Source: Antitrichia curtipendula
Taxonomy: Eukaryota; Streptophyta; Bryopsida; Hypnales; Leucodontaceae
Direction of reading: 5' to 3'
Assembly: GCA_951230915.1 (NCBI GenBank)
Contig: OX579634.1
Coordinates: 44,033,570-44,097,569 of the forward strand
Length of the DNA stretch: 64,000 nucleotides
Shown here piece after piece: positions 50,058 to 62,834 of the stretch. The notes beneath the pieces are model-generated. The model had not been told where the DNA came from. It did not search any database and worked only from the letters and a program-made list of their open reading frames with translations. A program made the translations under genes and the position numbers. The number at the start of each line of letters is the position of its first letter. Within the stretch, counting starts at the first letter, position 1.

Positions 50058-50989
50058 TTAACCCCTAAAGGACCAAGCTGCATTTTTTGGCAACATAGAA
50101 ATTTGGAGAAGTACGTGTGATTAGAGATTTCCATGTTTTTGGCCCAAATTTTAATAGAAGGTGTGGACAAGGAATATCTTTTGTGTGCACTAAATTTCAG
50201 GACATTTGGAGATATGAGTCAAAAGTTATGGCCTAATATGTGGTTTGTTTTTCAATTTAGGCAGTCTGGGCAAATTTGAAAAAAAAAACTTTTTTCAAAA
50301 ATAAAAATTTGAAATTTTCTTTTTAGATTTATATATACATAGAAAGCTTTAAATCATTCCATTTTGATCACTGAGTCAGAAGATATGAGGTGTTTTAGCT
50401 TGCAAGCAATTATGGATTATCTACTTTAAAATAAACTTTGAAGTCCTTTATTTTACTCAATTTTCAATATTTTTGGAAAAAAATAAAAAAATAACTTCTA
50501 AATTGTTTAATACAAGATTACAACCATGGGGATTGGCATTTTTCAATTCCATGAGTAAATTATTAACAATTTTGTATTTTGAATCATTCTCTACATCTTT
50601 CTACTTATTATTTTTTTCCTATATGTTGTACAATTCCAAATGGTCTAAAAAATTTCAAGCATGTAGCCTACTTACCTTGAAGAATGAATTTAAAAAAGCA
50701 TCACCATTTTGGACGTTTTTTCATACAAATGTGACCTTGTGAAGTGCAGCTGCTCAGATTAAAAGAATTTAAAAAAAGGATTTTTGTCACTTCAAAGTTT
50801 AGGATCTTGCAGTCTACTTGGTGGAAATTTTTGAAATTTTTTTCACATCTTCTCAGTCTAGTGTACTACAAGATCCTATGGTTAAATGTGCCTTTAAATG
50901 ATATTTTTCAAAAATTAGGTACTTGTACTAAAAATGACAGTTTTGGAGTATTTTTGGTAATAACATAGTCAAGGAACTTTAGGACTTAA
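50058..50989. mobile_element. TTAA/CCCCTAAAG element, 932 bp
   Basis: Starts TTAACCCCTAAAGGACCAAG and ends AAGGAACTTTAGGACTTAA. The interior matches the copy at 62835-63775 in the opposite orientation, for example CATACAAATGTGACCTTGTG and GAAGTGCAGCTG. No transposase-like frame is present. Confidence 0.85.
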
Positions 50990-51132
50990 AGTAGTTTTAA
51001 CTTGTTTCAAGTTTCAAGTGAAAAGAGATGCTTTTTACGTTCATATGATGTGGTAGGAGGTAGAACAATCCATGTAGGATATGTAAATTACAGTTAGTAG
51101 GAACTCAACCACTCACAATTAAGTTCAAAGTA

Positions 51133-51576
51133 AGAATTGTGTTTAAAGTATAATTTTAAACCTTATTTAGGCATGGTAGATTTTTTTTTCTTAAAACTTT
51201 GAATTAAGAGAAATTGGAAAATTAAAATAACTTTAATTTCCAAAAAATTGTTTGAGATTTAAAGTCTCTATTCAAGAGTTATGAATTTATTTGAGAAGGG
51301 TTGGAAGGAATTTTTTCGTGACATTTTCAAACATCTTCTCTAAATTCTCAAAATCTCAAGCGGATTTTTAGAGATGAAATTTATCTTGATTGTCATCACA
51401 GCCGACAACCCTCATGATATGTTGCATAAGACAAGTGTCAAAGAGCTAGTACCTATAGTGGGTGATAACACTGTATATGTGTGCTCTTTTCCAACTTTTT
51501 TTATTTCAATTCTTTTTAAACAATTATTCTATTATGCCTAAATGAAGTCTAAAATTCTACTTCAAACACAATTCCC
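51133..51576. mobile_element. Foldback element with ends of about 40 bp
   Basis: The left arm AAGAATTGTGTTTAAAGTAT, continuing AATTTTAAACCTTATTTAGG, is mirrored at the right by CCTAAATGAAGTCTAAAATT, then CTACTTCAAACACAATTCC. Length is about 440 bp; no coding frame. Confidence 0.65.
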
Positions 51577-52893
51577 AAGTTTTGACAATGAGGAGTAAAG
51601 CTTTCATCTTCAAATGATCTCATACCCTTTGAGGATTCATGATAGACAATGGATTTCATTATAAAAACAACTCTCCTCCAAAACCTCTCACCATATGTTA
51701 ATGAAGGAATTCTTACATTTTGCCAAGTAATATTTTTTGATGGCAAATTGTCAAATGACATTGGTATTTCTCATTTATTTATAGATTTATTTCTTCAATC
51801 TTAAAGTTTCTACCATGAGACCATGGCATGAAATCCCAAGGGCTTTGACATGCCGGGGGTTGGCCAAATGTCCCAACCCTTCATCCATTGCCCACCCCAG
51901 TCTTTGTCTTGCGTCTAACACAACCTCTGCATTTGCCCCTAGCCTTAGTCAACGAAATTTTGGTTGTCCAACCTGCCTCTCAAGTTGAAATTTGCCTAAA
52001 AAAACCTATAACTTCTTCATCCAATATTAGATTGAAATAAATAAATTATATCCACAAAGCTCTCACAAAATTTCTAAAAATTTAAGTAAAATTTCAGCTC
52101 ATAGGAACCTACCTTAATTCCAAGTTGTCCCCGAGGGGACAATGGGCCTTTAGAGATTAAGAAAATGTATCTCCAATAATTTACTTTTTATCTTATTTTA
52201 TCCAAAATGATTAATATTGTGATTTTTGTGACATTTCAAAAGAAGTGTCTTGAAAGCTTAAAATACAACTATTTATATTGAATTTCTCTTGCTTTGAACT
52301 TAATGACTGCACCAATTATACCATCAAATTTATCACTATTATCTTTATTTTTAAACTAATTTTGGTACTATTTCAATCATTTTTGTAATTTTTATGATTT
52401 TTATAAAGAATTTATTTATTTTAATCATCTAAAAATTATTTTTATATTTTTATTTACAAGTAAATAAAGATAAATTTTAGATATATATTATTATACAAAA
52501 ATACCATCTTCTTGAAATGTGTATTTAAATGTAGAGAAATAATGAAGTTTGACCAAGCATGAACATGAATTATTCTTTAATCCTTAAAGATCAAACGAAT
52601 GGCCTTGGAAATCATCCCATTTCATTACTATGTGAATCATTGGCTTAAGAAATAGCAAAAACATTCATTGGAAGTCAACCTATTGTAGAATACTTCCCCT
52701 TTTCACAACAAAATTTGGAAGATGAATAGTTGCACTTTTGTCATAGTAGAAGGATTCCCTTGTCATCCATTGGACGCCAAACGTCCATGTCCTTGTTTAA
52801 GGATTAAGGATTACCATTGTCTTTAGGATGTCCAAATTAGGTTCGAGTTTGGAATTAGATTACCCTACTACACGAACGGACTGTTAGTGAATG

Positions 52894-53185
52894 TAAAGTA
52901 GGTCCATAAAACGCTCAAGTGCTAAAAGTGTCTTCCAATATTCAAGCACATTTTGCTTCTTTATTTTATCAATAATGTACAAATAGTGTACATTTCATAG
53001 GGTGGATGCTTGTAGTGACCACTACATTTCAACTTCAAAAATTCATAACTAATTCCATGAAGCTTCAAAAAATATTTGAAAAAATATTTGGATTAGATGC
53101 CACTTCCATTTGTCTTTTCAAGAAGTCTAACCTCCTCAAATTAATTTTCAGCTCTTGGATGGGTGCTTTATGGACCTCCTACCTT
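52894..53185. mobile_element. TAAGGTAGG-type element, degenerate
   Basis: Left end AAAGTAGGTCCATAAA pairs with right end TTTATGGACCTCCTACCTT. The interior block GATGCCACTTCCATTTGTC matches the 56144-56448 copy in reverse. Confidence 0.65.
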
Positions 53186-53393
53186 ATGTCAATATGTCAT
53201 GTAGTGTTACAAAATGGAAATAAAGCATAAATACTTGACACCCCCACCCATCCCAAATTGGATGTACAAAAAAGGAGTTAATTTATATGGAAAACAAATT
53301 TTTATGCAATTATTTATATATTTTTTTAAATAAATAAAACTATGTTCTTCTTTTACCAATAATTTTGAAAAATTGTTATCAATGATTGCTAAG

Positions 53394-54226
53394 TTAACCC
53401 CTAAAGGACCATAAGGCTACCACATGGCTTCTACAACTACATTTGTAAAAAATTTAATATGTGAATCTCACTAATAGTCTATAAGCAACAAGGACACCCT
53501 AGATGATTTTCTTTGTTGAATCCATCGGTGCAATTCAATCAATAAATGATAGAGTGTGCAATTTTTGGTGAATTTTTGAGAATGGAAAAGGCATTGTGGG
53601 CCATTACTTCAGATTCTCATATCTTTTTTTCTGCACCTAAAAATGATTGAAAAAAAATTACACATCAATATTATGCCACATTTAACTATTTTTGGACTTT
53701 TATGTGAATTCTGGACAAAACATTAAAAAATCTCCAGATAACAACATCTGGAAATCTCCAGATGTTTGTATAGATCTTCAGATGTTTTGTAATGATCTCC
53801 CAATGTTTTACATAGATCTCTTGATGTTTTGCATTATTTTCAAATGACCAATTTTTTTCTATTATTAATTCTGGACCCTTTGAAAGTCCAAAAATAGTTA
53901 AATGTGGCATTATTATGATGATATGCAGATGTGGAAAAAAAATCATAATTTTTGGAGGACTTTTGAGCATTCCAATTCAACATTTTGATTTTAGTGTACA
54001 TACAAAGTACTCCCTAACCGAACATCTTTCATCAATCTTGTCAATGGTGGCATTTTCTCAAAAATTGTGCCATTTTGTTGATATTTTTTATTGAAAAAGT
54101 TAAATAAGTCTAGTTTCACTTCAACGATGGAAATCATCAAAATTATTCCACACAAATGAGGAAATACAAGAGCTAGTCAAGAAAACAAGGACTATGATCA
54201 AACACTCCTTGTCCTTTAGCGGATAA
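53394..54226. mobile_element. TTAA/CCCCTAAAG element hosting a nested hairpin MITE
   Basis: Starts TTAACCCCTAAAGGACCATAAG and ends CTTGTCCTTTAGCGGATAA, where the last bases have drifted from TTAA. The hairpin at 53673-53910 sits inside it. Confidence 0.7.
53673..53910. mobile_element. 238-bp hairpin MITE, copy 2
   Basis: Terminal inverted repeat ATGCCACATTTAACTATTTT continuing TGGACTTT is perfect over about 28 bp. It is about 94% identical by eye to the copy at 16911-17149. Confidence 0.88.
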
Positions 54227-54369
54227 TAATCCTTAGAAACGGAATCAACAATTTAGCAAGTCCCAAAAAATTTAGTAAGAGATGTTCAATAAGAAGAAAA
54301 GAGAGACACAAAGAAAAGTGATTAAAGATGAAGTGAAGATGAGACCAAAAGAGATGTTTACATTCCTAC

Positions 54370-54660
54370 AAAATCCAACGGATCTAATTTGTTGAAAATA
54401 ATAATTTTTTATAAAAAAATTTTATTGAAATTTGACATTGGCCCTAAGACCAAGAATTGGACCTCCATTCTTGGTGCACCCAATTCATTGAGCCCAGGGT
54501 ATGTTAGATCATGTCTTTTTTGAATAAATAATTCATCCCACCAAATTAATCCAACTTCTAGGTGCAAAGAGATTTGGGCCAATTTTAGCCTTTTGTGCAA
54601 TCACAAGTGAGGATTTGGGGCCTCTTACACAACAAATTGGCTCTACCTATGGGAAGAAAG
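54370..54660. mobile_element. Fragment related to the flank of the Harbinger pseudogene
   Basis: The segment with TTGACATTGGCCCTAAGACC, AAGAATTGGA and GGTGCACCCAATTCATTGAG matches, in reverse, sequence near 46690-46750 upstream of the transposase remnant. It may be a deletion derivative of the same Harbinger element. Confidence 0.5.
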
Positions 54661-54666
54661 CATCCT

Positions 54667-55579
54667 TTAACTCCTAAAGTTCTTTCGTGTTTAGAAGCCT
54701 AAAATTGCTTCAAAATACTAGTCTCTAAAGCAAGGCTAAAATCTTTATCTATATTTTTTTTTTAACAAATCCAATTGTAGGATCCTTTAGTAAATCTTTA
54801 GAGGACACCTTTCTAAAACTTCAAAATAAGAACCCCTACCAATTGCAGGATCATGATGTTTGAATTTCAAAAAGAAGTACTTTGAATTTTTCCCAAATGA
54901 TTGGATTTCATCTTTCAAACATTTTACCCCCAAAATGTGTAGATCCTAAAACTTGCAACTCTCTATAATATATTGAAGAAATAAGTTATAAATACATATA
55001 AAAAATTTCAACAAAAAAATTTCATATCCATACTTGAAAAAAATAGTAGGTGGAAAAAAATAGATAATAATATGAAATACTCAATTGTTAAGAATTGAGT
55101 TAAGAAATTGAAAAATGCCAATCCCAATGGTTTTAATGTTGTAACAAACAATCTACATCCTATAATTTTATTTTTCTCCCAAAATATTGAAAATCGTGTT
55201 AAATGAAGGACTTCAAAGCTTATCACAAAGTAGAGATTCAATAACTACCCAAAAACTAAAATTCCTCATAACTTTCATCTCATTAATCAAAATGGAATGA
55301 TTAAATTTTTTTCACATATCTGTAAATCTAAGAAACCAATTTTAAATTCTTTTTTCTTATCATACATTATTTGGACTCCAAAAAAAACTACATATCATAC
55401 AATAACTTTTTAACCATGTAGTCAAAATTTATGAAAATTATTACACTTAAAAGCTATTTTTTTGACCACATGTTGTATGAAAATTTTAAGGAAAAAAAAT
55501 GAAAATTCAATTTGTAAATGGATAACCAAAAACACTATGTCGTTGCCAAAAAAATGCTACCTAGTCCTTTAGCGATTAA
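54667..55579. mobile_element. TTAA/CCCCTAAAG element, 913 bp
   Basis: Starts TTAACTCCTAAAGTTCTTTC and ends CTAGTCCTTTAGCGATTAA. TTAA is kept at both ends. Its left third is the best match to the truncated copy at 15158. Confidence 0.8.
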
Positions 55580-56143
55580 CCAATTCTGCTCATGATTTGA
55601 AGTAGTAGGGGTAGTCACACCTTCTTCACTCCACACTTGGAGAATGGAGAATGGAGACATGGCGGCTTAGGGTTGGCTTCATGTTGGCCCTTTGTGATAG
55701 AATATTCTTAATTAGTTATATCTTACACACTCTTAGTCTTCACCTTTGGAAGTGAACGATGGAAGTGATGAAGACTTGTTCATTTAAGTATATTCTCTAT
55801 CTTGCGTTGTACACCACCTTCATGTTCATCCTATGCTCCACGTCAAATGTTGGTCTCCCATTCTCCACTCTCATTCTCCAGACAACTTTTTGGGGTGTCA
55901 CATTTTCGTTACCCACCGTGACTCTCCATTGACTCTTCCAAAACCTTATGAACTTGTCATTCTCCATTCTCCAATAGCTTAGTAAAGAAGGTGTGACTAC
56001 TCCTAATATAAAGCAATGCAAATTCTTGCCTTTGCAGAAAGATAAAAATCATGGAGACTGCAAATTTTCCAGTAATTTTATCCTTGGAATTGAAATTACT
56101 ATGAACTTTGGAAGCCAAAAGTTGGTCCAAATCCATAACCAAT

Positions 56144-56448
56144 AAGGTAGGGGGCTGTTAAAGCAACCCTTCAAGAGCTGATTGCATTTTTAGGGAAGCT
56201 AAACTCCTTGAAACAATTTTTAGTAAATTTTACTACGAAGAAAAATGGAAGTGGCATCTAATCCAAGTCGTTTCATATTTTTCAGAAATTCGTGGAATTA
56301 GTTACAAATTTTTGAAGTTGAAATGCAGTGGTTTCTAAAAGCGCCCCCCTCCTGAAATGTCCAATGTTGGTACATTGAAGAAAGTTAAGTGTACCTCTGT
56401 GTTAGAGGTTGCTTTTAGAGACAAGTCGCTTTTACAGACCCCTACCTT
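56144..56448. mobile_element. TAAGGTAGG-ended element, 305 bp
   Basis: Starts AAGGTAGGGGGCTGTTAAAG and ends TTTACAGACCCCTACCTT, with inverted termini. Confidence 0.75.
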
Positions 56449-56847
56449 ATGTAAAGTGTTCCATAGCCGCTCAATGAGAGACTAAGCTTAAGCTTTACTT
56501 CCTACTCACTTTGGCACTCGAAAAATCAGGAACATGTGTCACAATGGCACTCCAAGAATTCATGGTCAGAAATCTGAAACTGACGGTAGAAAACAAAAAG
56601 CTGATGGTCGGAAATCAGTCCCAATCTCCAATGACCCCATTACGTAGTTTCCACATGGGGTCCTGGACTCCTGGTAGGTAAGGTAATGGCGAGGTGCCTG
56701 ATCAAACTTTTTCTTTTTTCTTTCTTTCAAGGAAATCATTCCTTTTGGGCATGAACAATAATTCCATCCAGTTTTTTTAGTTTCAAAGTTTCAAAGTTGG
56801 GAATTGAGTTGCTTCAAAAAGGACCAAAAAAATTAAAATTCTAACTT

Positions 56848-57526
56848 AAGGTAGTGTGCTGTAAAAGCGACCCTCTCCTTCAAACCAACCCTATAATTAG
56901 TTGTAGAATGGATTGCAGGTGATCCTTGAATGGACCACTTTAGCTATTGAATGCAACAAGGAAAAATTGTTTTTTATACTGCAAGAGCCAATCATTGATC
57001 TTGATTTTCTCAAATCACTTTAGAAGTTGCAAAGGGACAGATTTTGGGAGACTTAGGGGGATCTCAATATTTTGGTTGCACGAGATAATTCAGGAGGTGG
57101 GCCCTTTGCCTTCTCAAATTTCTGGCTTTCTCATTTTAGGGGTCCGGAGGCTTTTTTTTTGAATTTTTTTTGGCAAATTTGGGGCCTGCGGCCCCAATTT
57201 ACTCTAGGAGGTCCCCTTCTACTTTAAAAAAACCAAAAAAAACAGGGGCAGGTTTTACCCCACCCACCCCCTCCTGAAATATCTCGTGCAACCAATTTAT
57301 CGAGATCCGACTTAGGGTCACAACTCACAAATAGGTACCTACAACAGAAATCTTTGAAAACTCATAACTAATTCAAAAATGCTTCAAAAAATATGAAACC
57401 ACTTGTGTTACGTCCGGCATCTATTTGGCTTTCTCTGAAAAATGAGCTAAAATTATTTTTAATCATGCAAACCTATGAAAAAGGCAAATCAGCCTTTAAA
57501 GGGTCGCTTTTAAAGCCTACTACCTT
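56848..57526. mobile_element. TAAGGTAG-ended element with nested hairpin
   Basis: Starts AAGGTAGTGTGCTGTAAAAG then CGACCCT, and ends AAAGGGTCGCTTTTAAAGCC then TACTACCTT. The inverted ends cover about 27 bp. A second inverted-repeat element lies within it at 57072-57295. Confidence 0.8.
57072..57295. mobile_element. 224-bp hairpin MITE nested in the preceding element
   Basis: Ends TTGGTTGCACGAGATAATTC then AGGAGG, and the inverse CCTCCTGAAATATCTCGTGC then AACCAA. The middle is G/C-rich runs and a CCCCACCC tract. Confidence 0.8.
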
Positions 57527-57568
57527 ACTCCCTAGGTTCCCTAGGCTTTTGCAGGTTTTCTTTGGAAT

Positions 57569-58512
57569 TTAACCACTAAAGGACCAAGGCCATTGGTTTC
57601 TAATTTAAAAAAACACTCAAAAACTACCATTTTTGGTGCATTCATCCAAGAAAACTAAAAAAAAAAAACATTTTTAAAGAATCTAATCGTAGGGTCTTGT
57701 CCTCTACTTGTCTAAGATTGTGTGGTAAGAGTTTCATGAAGTTCGACTGTACAGATTGAAAAATATTAGTATTCAAAGTTGTATTAAAAAATATTTTTTT
57801 TGAACACAGGTCTGCAATTTTAGATGACTTTGATTGCAATTTGTGGAATTTTTTTGCACTATGATATTTGAATTAAAAACTTTTTGTGTTGAACAATTGA
57901 GCTGAAAATCTAGGAATTTTTTTTTCAATGCTTGATTTTTATCCTTTAAAAATTGTTAAGTAGAAGTAGGTCAAAGATTGAAAAAAAAAAACTAAATCAT
58001 TAATAGTGCTAAGATGGGATTGAAACACAATAATTCCAACGGTTGGATTGTTCTAGCAAGCAAACTCAACCTTTGACAAATAATTTTTTTTGGAAAATTG
58101 TAACAATTGCATTCAAAAATGAATCCTATAAGTTTAGTTGTTTTTTAAAATGCTTAAATTGCCCCAAAATTAAGATTGTTCATAACTTTCACATCACTAA
58201 TCCAAATGGAATGAATCAAGGCTTCACATGTAGAAAAAACAATATGATCTATAAGAAAAAATTAAAATATTGATTTTAAATTTTATGAGGAATTTTTTTG
58301 GGCCCAACAACATGAAAATTATATTTAGGATGGCATAACTTTTGCTCTTGGGCACTAATTGAAATAAAAATTATATTCCCGTAAAGCTAAAAAGTTTTTC
58401 TTATCTTATGAGAATGTTTCAAAAAGTTTCACTAAAAATTGAAGTCAAAGAAACTTGCCCAAAATTCCATTTTGTCCCTTGAGGGGACAATAGTCCTTTA
58501 GAGGGTAATTAA
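57569..58512. mobile_element. TTAA/CCCCTAAAG element, about 940 bp
   Basis: Starts TTAACCACTAAAGGACCAAG. It ends GGACAATAGTCCTTTAGAGG followed by a drifted GTAATTAA. A terminal fragment with the same right end lies at about 51990-52163. Confidence 0.7.
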
Positions 58513-59937
58513 GGTGGGCACCCCCAAAATTGCCACTTTTTGCTATTGTAGCTATTGTATATTATTAAACTTGTCAAAAATTTTATATCTTTCTTGCTAG
58601 CAAGTGAAAGGGTAAGAAGTTCTAATGTACTCCCTTTCTCCCAAAATAAACATGGATTTCCAAATGTATTTATCTAAAATTAAATTCCAAATTGGCTCTC
58701 CACAACTTGATGGACAACAATTGAAGCTAGTTCAAACGCCCTGATGCAAAAGAATTTGTTGATACCACATTGCAGAGATCACATGACATTGTTAGAATTG
58801 AATGTTGAAGATGTGAATCGACATCACTACTCTAATGTTGCTTGGAGAACGATCAAAAATAATATCATTGAAGCAGTTCTGCAAAGGGCAAAAATTTGTC
58901 AATTTTGTTGCTTATTTTCAATATGCGTTGCTTCACTGTTGACTTTCATTCTTTTGCACCTAGTGGGATTCAAGTAGAAGCTATAGTAACTAAACAATCC
59001 TTTGAAAATAGGAGCTACTCATGCACTAATCTAGCCATGTCTAATAAAATTCCATATTATTTTTGGGATGAAAGAAGTACCAAAGAATGTAGCATTTGGA
59101 TACTCTACGCAAAGTTATGAAAGATCAAAATTTTCTTTGATAAAGGTTCAAATATCATTTCTTTCACATAGTGAATACATATTGATTTTGGAATTGTACT
59201 TAGAATGATAATGGCAATTTTAAATTAGTGGCGCATTTGGAGGGGCCTACCATATCAATTGAATATAAGAGAAGAAATTTCAACCTATTATTTGATTTAT
59301 TAATTGACACTAGTGGAAAGCTTTATAATCAAGCATGAAATTTGGCCATAATATTGCTTGCACAATGGGGTGAAGAGTGCATTACAATACATGCTTTCTC
59401 CCAAGCTACCCATCCACAATTGAGGAGTAATTCCGATAACATCTCCTACAGCTTGTGAACAAGCCATTTTTTTTGTGAAAAGATTAACTTGAAGATTGCA
59501 TGCAAGCTCAAAACAATCAAAGTATTGATCCTCTCAATAAGGACCATATATGTAAAAGTCTTTTACACTTTTTGGGTAGATCACTACCAAAGATGTAGGT
59601 AATCCATAGAAAGAAAAGATGAAGATCTAAAATTTCACTAGTCAAAATGTGAAATGAGGTTTAGGTATAGTGTTTTGAAAGCCGACAATGATAAAAAAAA
59701 ATTGGTGAAATAAGGATTCATCTACTTGTAGATTGCAACATGGACATGAAACATTGATTGCAACATCATAGAAGATAGACTACAAGAAAATCACCTCCTT
59801 TTTAGGATGTACTCCAACCTACTTTTTGAGGTTGGTTTAAATTAAAAGTGTGTTCATCTTGGATCCCCCGTATAACGTAGGAACTATTGGACTCCTTTGC
59901 ATTCCCTATTATAGGGGGGGGGGGGGGGGCTCCTAGT
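58513..59937. repeat. Dispersed repeat fragments, no gene
   Basis: Blocks such as TTGCCACTTTTTGCTATTGT and the stretch around GCATTTGGATACTCTACGCA recur in the 62510-62780 region and, more weakly, at 6640-6900. Open frames at 58744-58977 and 58896-59120 fall inside this repeat. A G16 homopolymer lies at 59914-59929. Confidence 0.55.
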
Positions 59938-60774
59938 TTAACCCCTAAAGTTCTATTGTCCTTATGGGGGAGAAATGAATTTCAAGCATGGTTCCTATGA
60001 TCTCAATTTTTGTGCTTAGGAGCAAAAGTTATGCCACAATAAGCCTAAATTTGGGGACGTCGGGCAACAAAAAAAGACAAAAAAATTTGAAAATAAAAAC
60101 TTCAATTTTTTTTCCATAGATTGTATTTTTGTCTACATGGAAAGCTTTGATTCCTTCCATTTAGATTAGTGATGTGAAAGTTGTAGTACATTTTATTTTG
60201 CAAGGAATCAAAGCATTTTCTTGAAGAAAAACTAAATTAGATTCTTTTAGAACTCAATTTTCTTATTTTTTTAGAGATAAATTTTTCACAAGGTTAAATT
60301 TCATTGTTTAAATAATCTCACCATTGGGATTACTAATGTATTTTTAATTCCATCTTAAAGTTATTAACAATTTAGTTCTTCCCTCTATCTTGTATTTACT
60401 TTTGCTTAGAAAATAATTTAAAGAATGAATTTCACATTATTTTTCTTTGATTTTTTTTTTTCTAAAGTCTCAACTCAATTCTTTATGGTAATTATTATTT
60501 TCAGATCCATAGTGCAAGAATGTAAAATTAAGAAGATCCAAGTCTTGTAATCTAGTCATACAAGGTGCAAAAAAACTTGTTTTCTTCAATTTGATTTCAA
60601 ATATCTTGCAATATATACAATCAAAGTTATTGAAATTTCTTTTGCACATTTTCATGCTAGTCTAGTGCAAGGTCCTAGGGTTAAATATGCAAAAACATAT
60701 ATTTCTTTTGTTCTAGAATTGGCAGTTTTGAATGATTTTTGACCCCCAAAAGACCTTGGGATTCGAGGCATTAA
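59938..60774. mobile_element. TTAA/CCCCTAAAG element, 837 bp
   Basis: Starts TTAACCCCTAAAGTTCTATTG and ends GACCTTGGGATTCGAGGCATTAA. TTAA is kept at both ends. The interior matches the 44335 copy. Confidence 0.8.
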
Positions 60775-62834
60775 TTTGATTTCTTGAATTTGATTTATGT
60801 TGTATCAATCTTTAATTTAATTCTTCCCAATTGTTCCTGGGATGGATATACCTCCTTCCTGGGGGAGAGAATTCAAGAATTATATGATGTTATGAAAAAT
60901 GGTAGAAAAACTATAATTCATCATAAGTCTTTAATTATTGTCATGGTTTAGGCACCCAAAATGCAATCAAAATGCATGTGATTTTCAACAAGTTTTTGTA
61001 GCATTGTCATAAATGACATTAAAAAACAAGTTGCAAATATTCATTGGCTTGTTGGAAAATTGTAGAGATTAATTGATTGGCTGGAAAGTTGCAATGCTAT
61101 GGGAAACAAAGCTACAATGCTATGAGCTCCTGCTTCCTAGAGGAGCTAAGGGACCCCCTTACATTATGGTCTAACACTGAAAAATGGGTAAGTCCATCCC
61201 GTAAAATTTGTATGTGAAAATAAAGGACATAACACCGAAGACGGTGATACAAAAAGAGGTCACGGAACAATTCCCTCTCCAAATGATAGGACACCATGCT
61301 CGGGATGCAAGTTGACTCATGCAAGATCTTGTTGGTTTGTGGGCCATATCTAATAGTTTTATTTTTAATCAATTAGTTTTTTGATTGGCTTTTTGGTTAT
61401 GACAAATCATTAATGCATGAGAATGTCTTGTTTTGGCGTATTCGTTTCCCTGTGAATGAATGGGGGATGGAAGCAACCCAGAAGCTACCGTGCTTGAGAC
61501 AACCCTTTTTTTTTCTCAGCCTTATTTCCCCGGGGAATGGGTAGAGAAGCTCTCACTCATAATACAACAATGACAAAAAAGAGGAATATTTCCTAGGCAG
61601 GCCGGTGAATTGAATTGCCCCCCACTTGATGCGTCATTCGCACATTATAACATTTATAACATAAATGATTGCAAAGGACCCGACATCGACAAGCTTTCTT
61701 CCATTTCTCGCTGGCTGCTCCATAGTAGGCTAGATCAACATGGGCGATCAGTACGTATCGAGTACAAACAGGTCTAGGCTTGATGTATAAGTAAAAAGGC
61801 ATATGATGTTGCTGTAAATTATTATTGTTACTAGCATGGTCGTGAAAGCGTAAAAAGTGTAAAAAGCGTAAAAAGAGTAAAAACAAAAAAAAAGGCATCA
61901 TCACTCATCATTCAAATTGACTACGGTCAATTGAAGCCACAAGTATTATCAGTTATTGGCAAACATAGATTTGTTTTCTTCTGTGGCTTTGTTTGTATAC
62001 CAACTCTGCAGACAGTTGTTGAAGATGCTCTAGAGAATATATATTTATTGTTTAGACCAGACAGAGATAGAAAACCAATGAACTGCAGTGTTTTTTTTTA
62101 TGGCAGTTCTGGCCATGAAATTGTACTGAATTTTATGGCCTGGCACCATGTGTATAGGAAAAAAAAATGGTACTAAAAAGGTATAAAATCACTAGAAAGC
62201 TTTGAATGCAAAAAAAATCTTGGATGAAATTATCGAATTATGGATGAAAATTGAATTATGGATATGTGATAGGTGCTAATATGATATTTTCTATCCAATA
62301 TGTGGATGTATGTTGAAATTTGGAGTACCACTATAACATTCAATATCGACACTTTGGCACTTCATTAAAAATGAAAAAAATAACCTTGCAATGAGGGTAG
62401 CTAGCTACCTTGGGTATAGTATTAATGGTAGTCTACATGATTTGATTGATACCATTTACCTCGTGTCAATTTGAAAATACGTAGTGAGTTGAAAAAACGT
62501 ACATTGTCAAGTGGGTACACGCCAAATTGCCACTTTTTGCTATTGTGCATAATTACTATTATTATAATGGTGAAATTTGCATTGCTTTTATTTTGTTGGA
62601 AAGTGAAAGGAGGTTCTGACGCACCAAAGAATGCAACATTTGGATCTTGTATGCAAAAGTTAGGAAGGGTCCAACTTTGTTTTTGGTAGAGGTTATAAAA
62701 TCATTTCTTCCACATATTGATTTTGAAGATGTATGTAGAGTGATGATGTCGGTTATAGGCAAGGTGCAATTTGGGAGATAAGGTAGCAACACCCATAAGC
62801 ATGAGCGTACCCATGCGTGGATTGCAAAGTGCCT
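60775..62834. other. Spacer without recognised gene
   Basis: Open frames at 61112-61372 minus, 61593-61904 minus and 61931-62176 plus show no motif. The GTAAAAAG(C/T/A) motif is repeated four times near 61850-61880. The last 300 bases belong to the dispersed repeat also present near 58520-59230. Confidence 0.5.

Noticed and set aside
58744..59120. Short plus-strand frames that might be a small gene
   Set aside because: They lie in a dispersed repeat also found near 62.5 kb and carry no motif.
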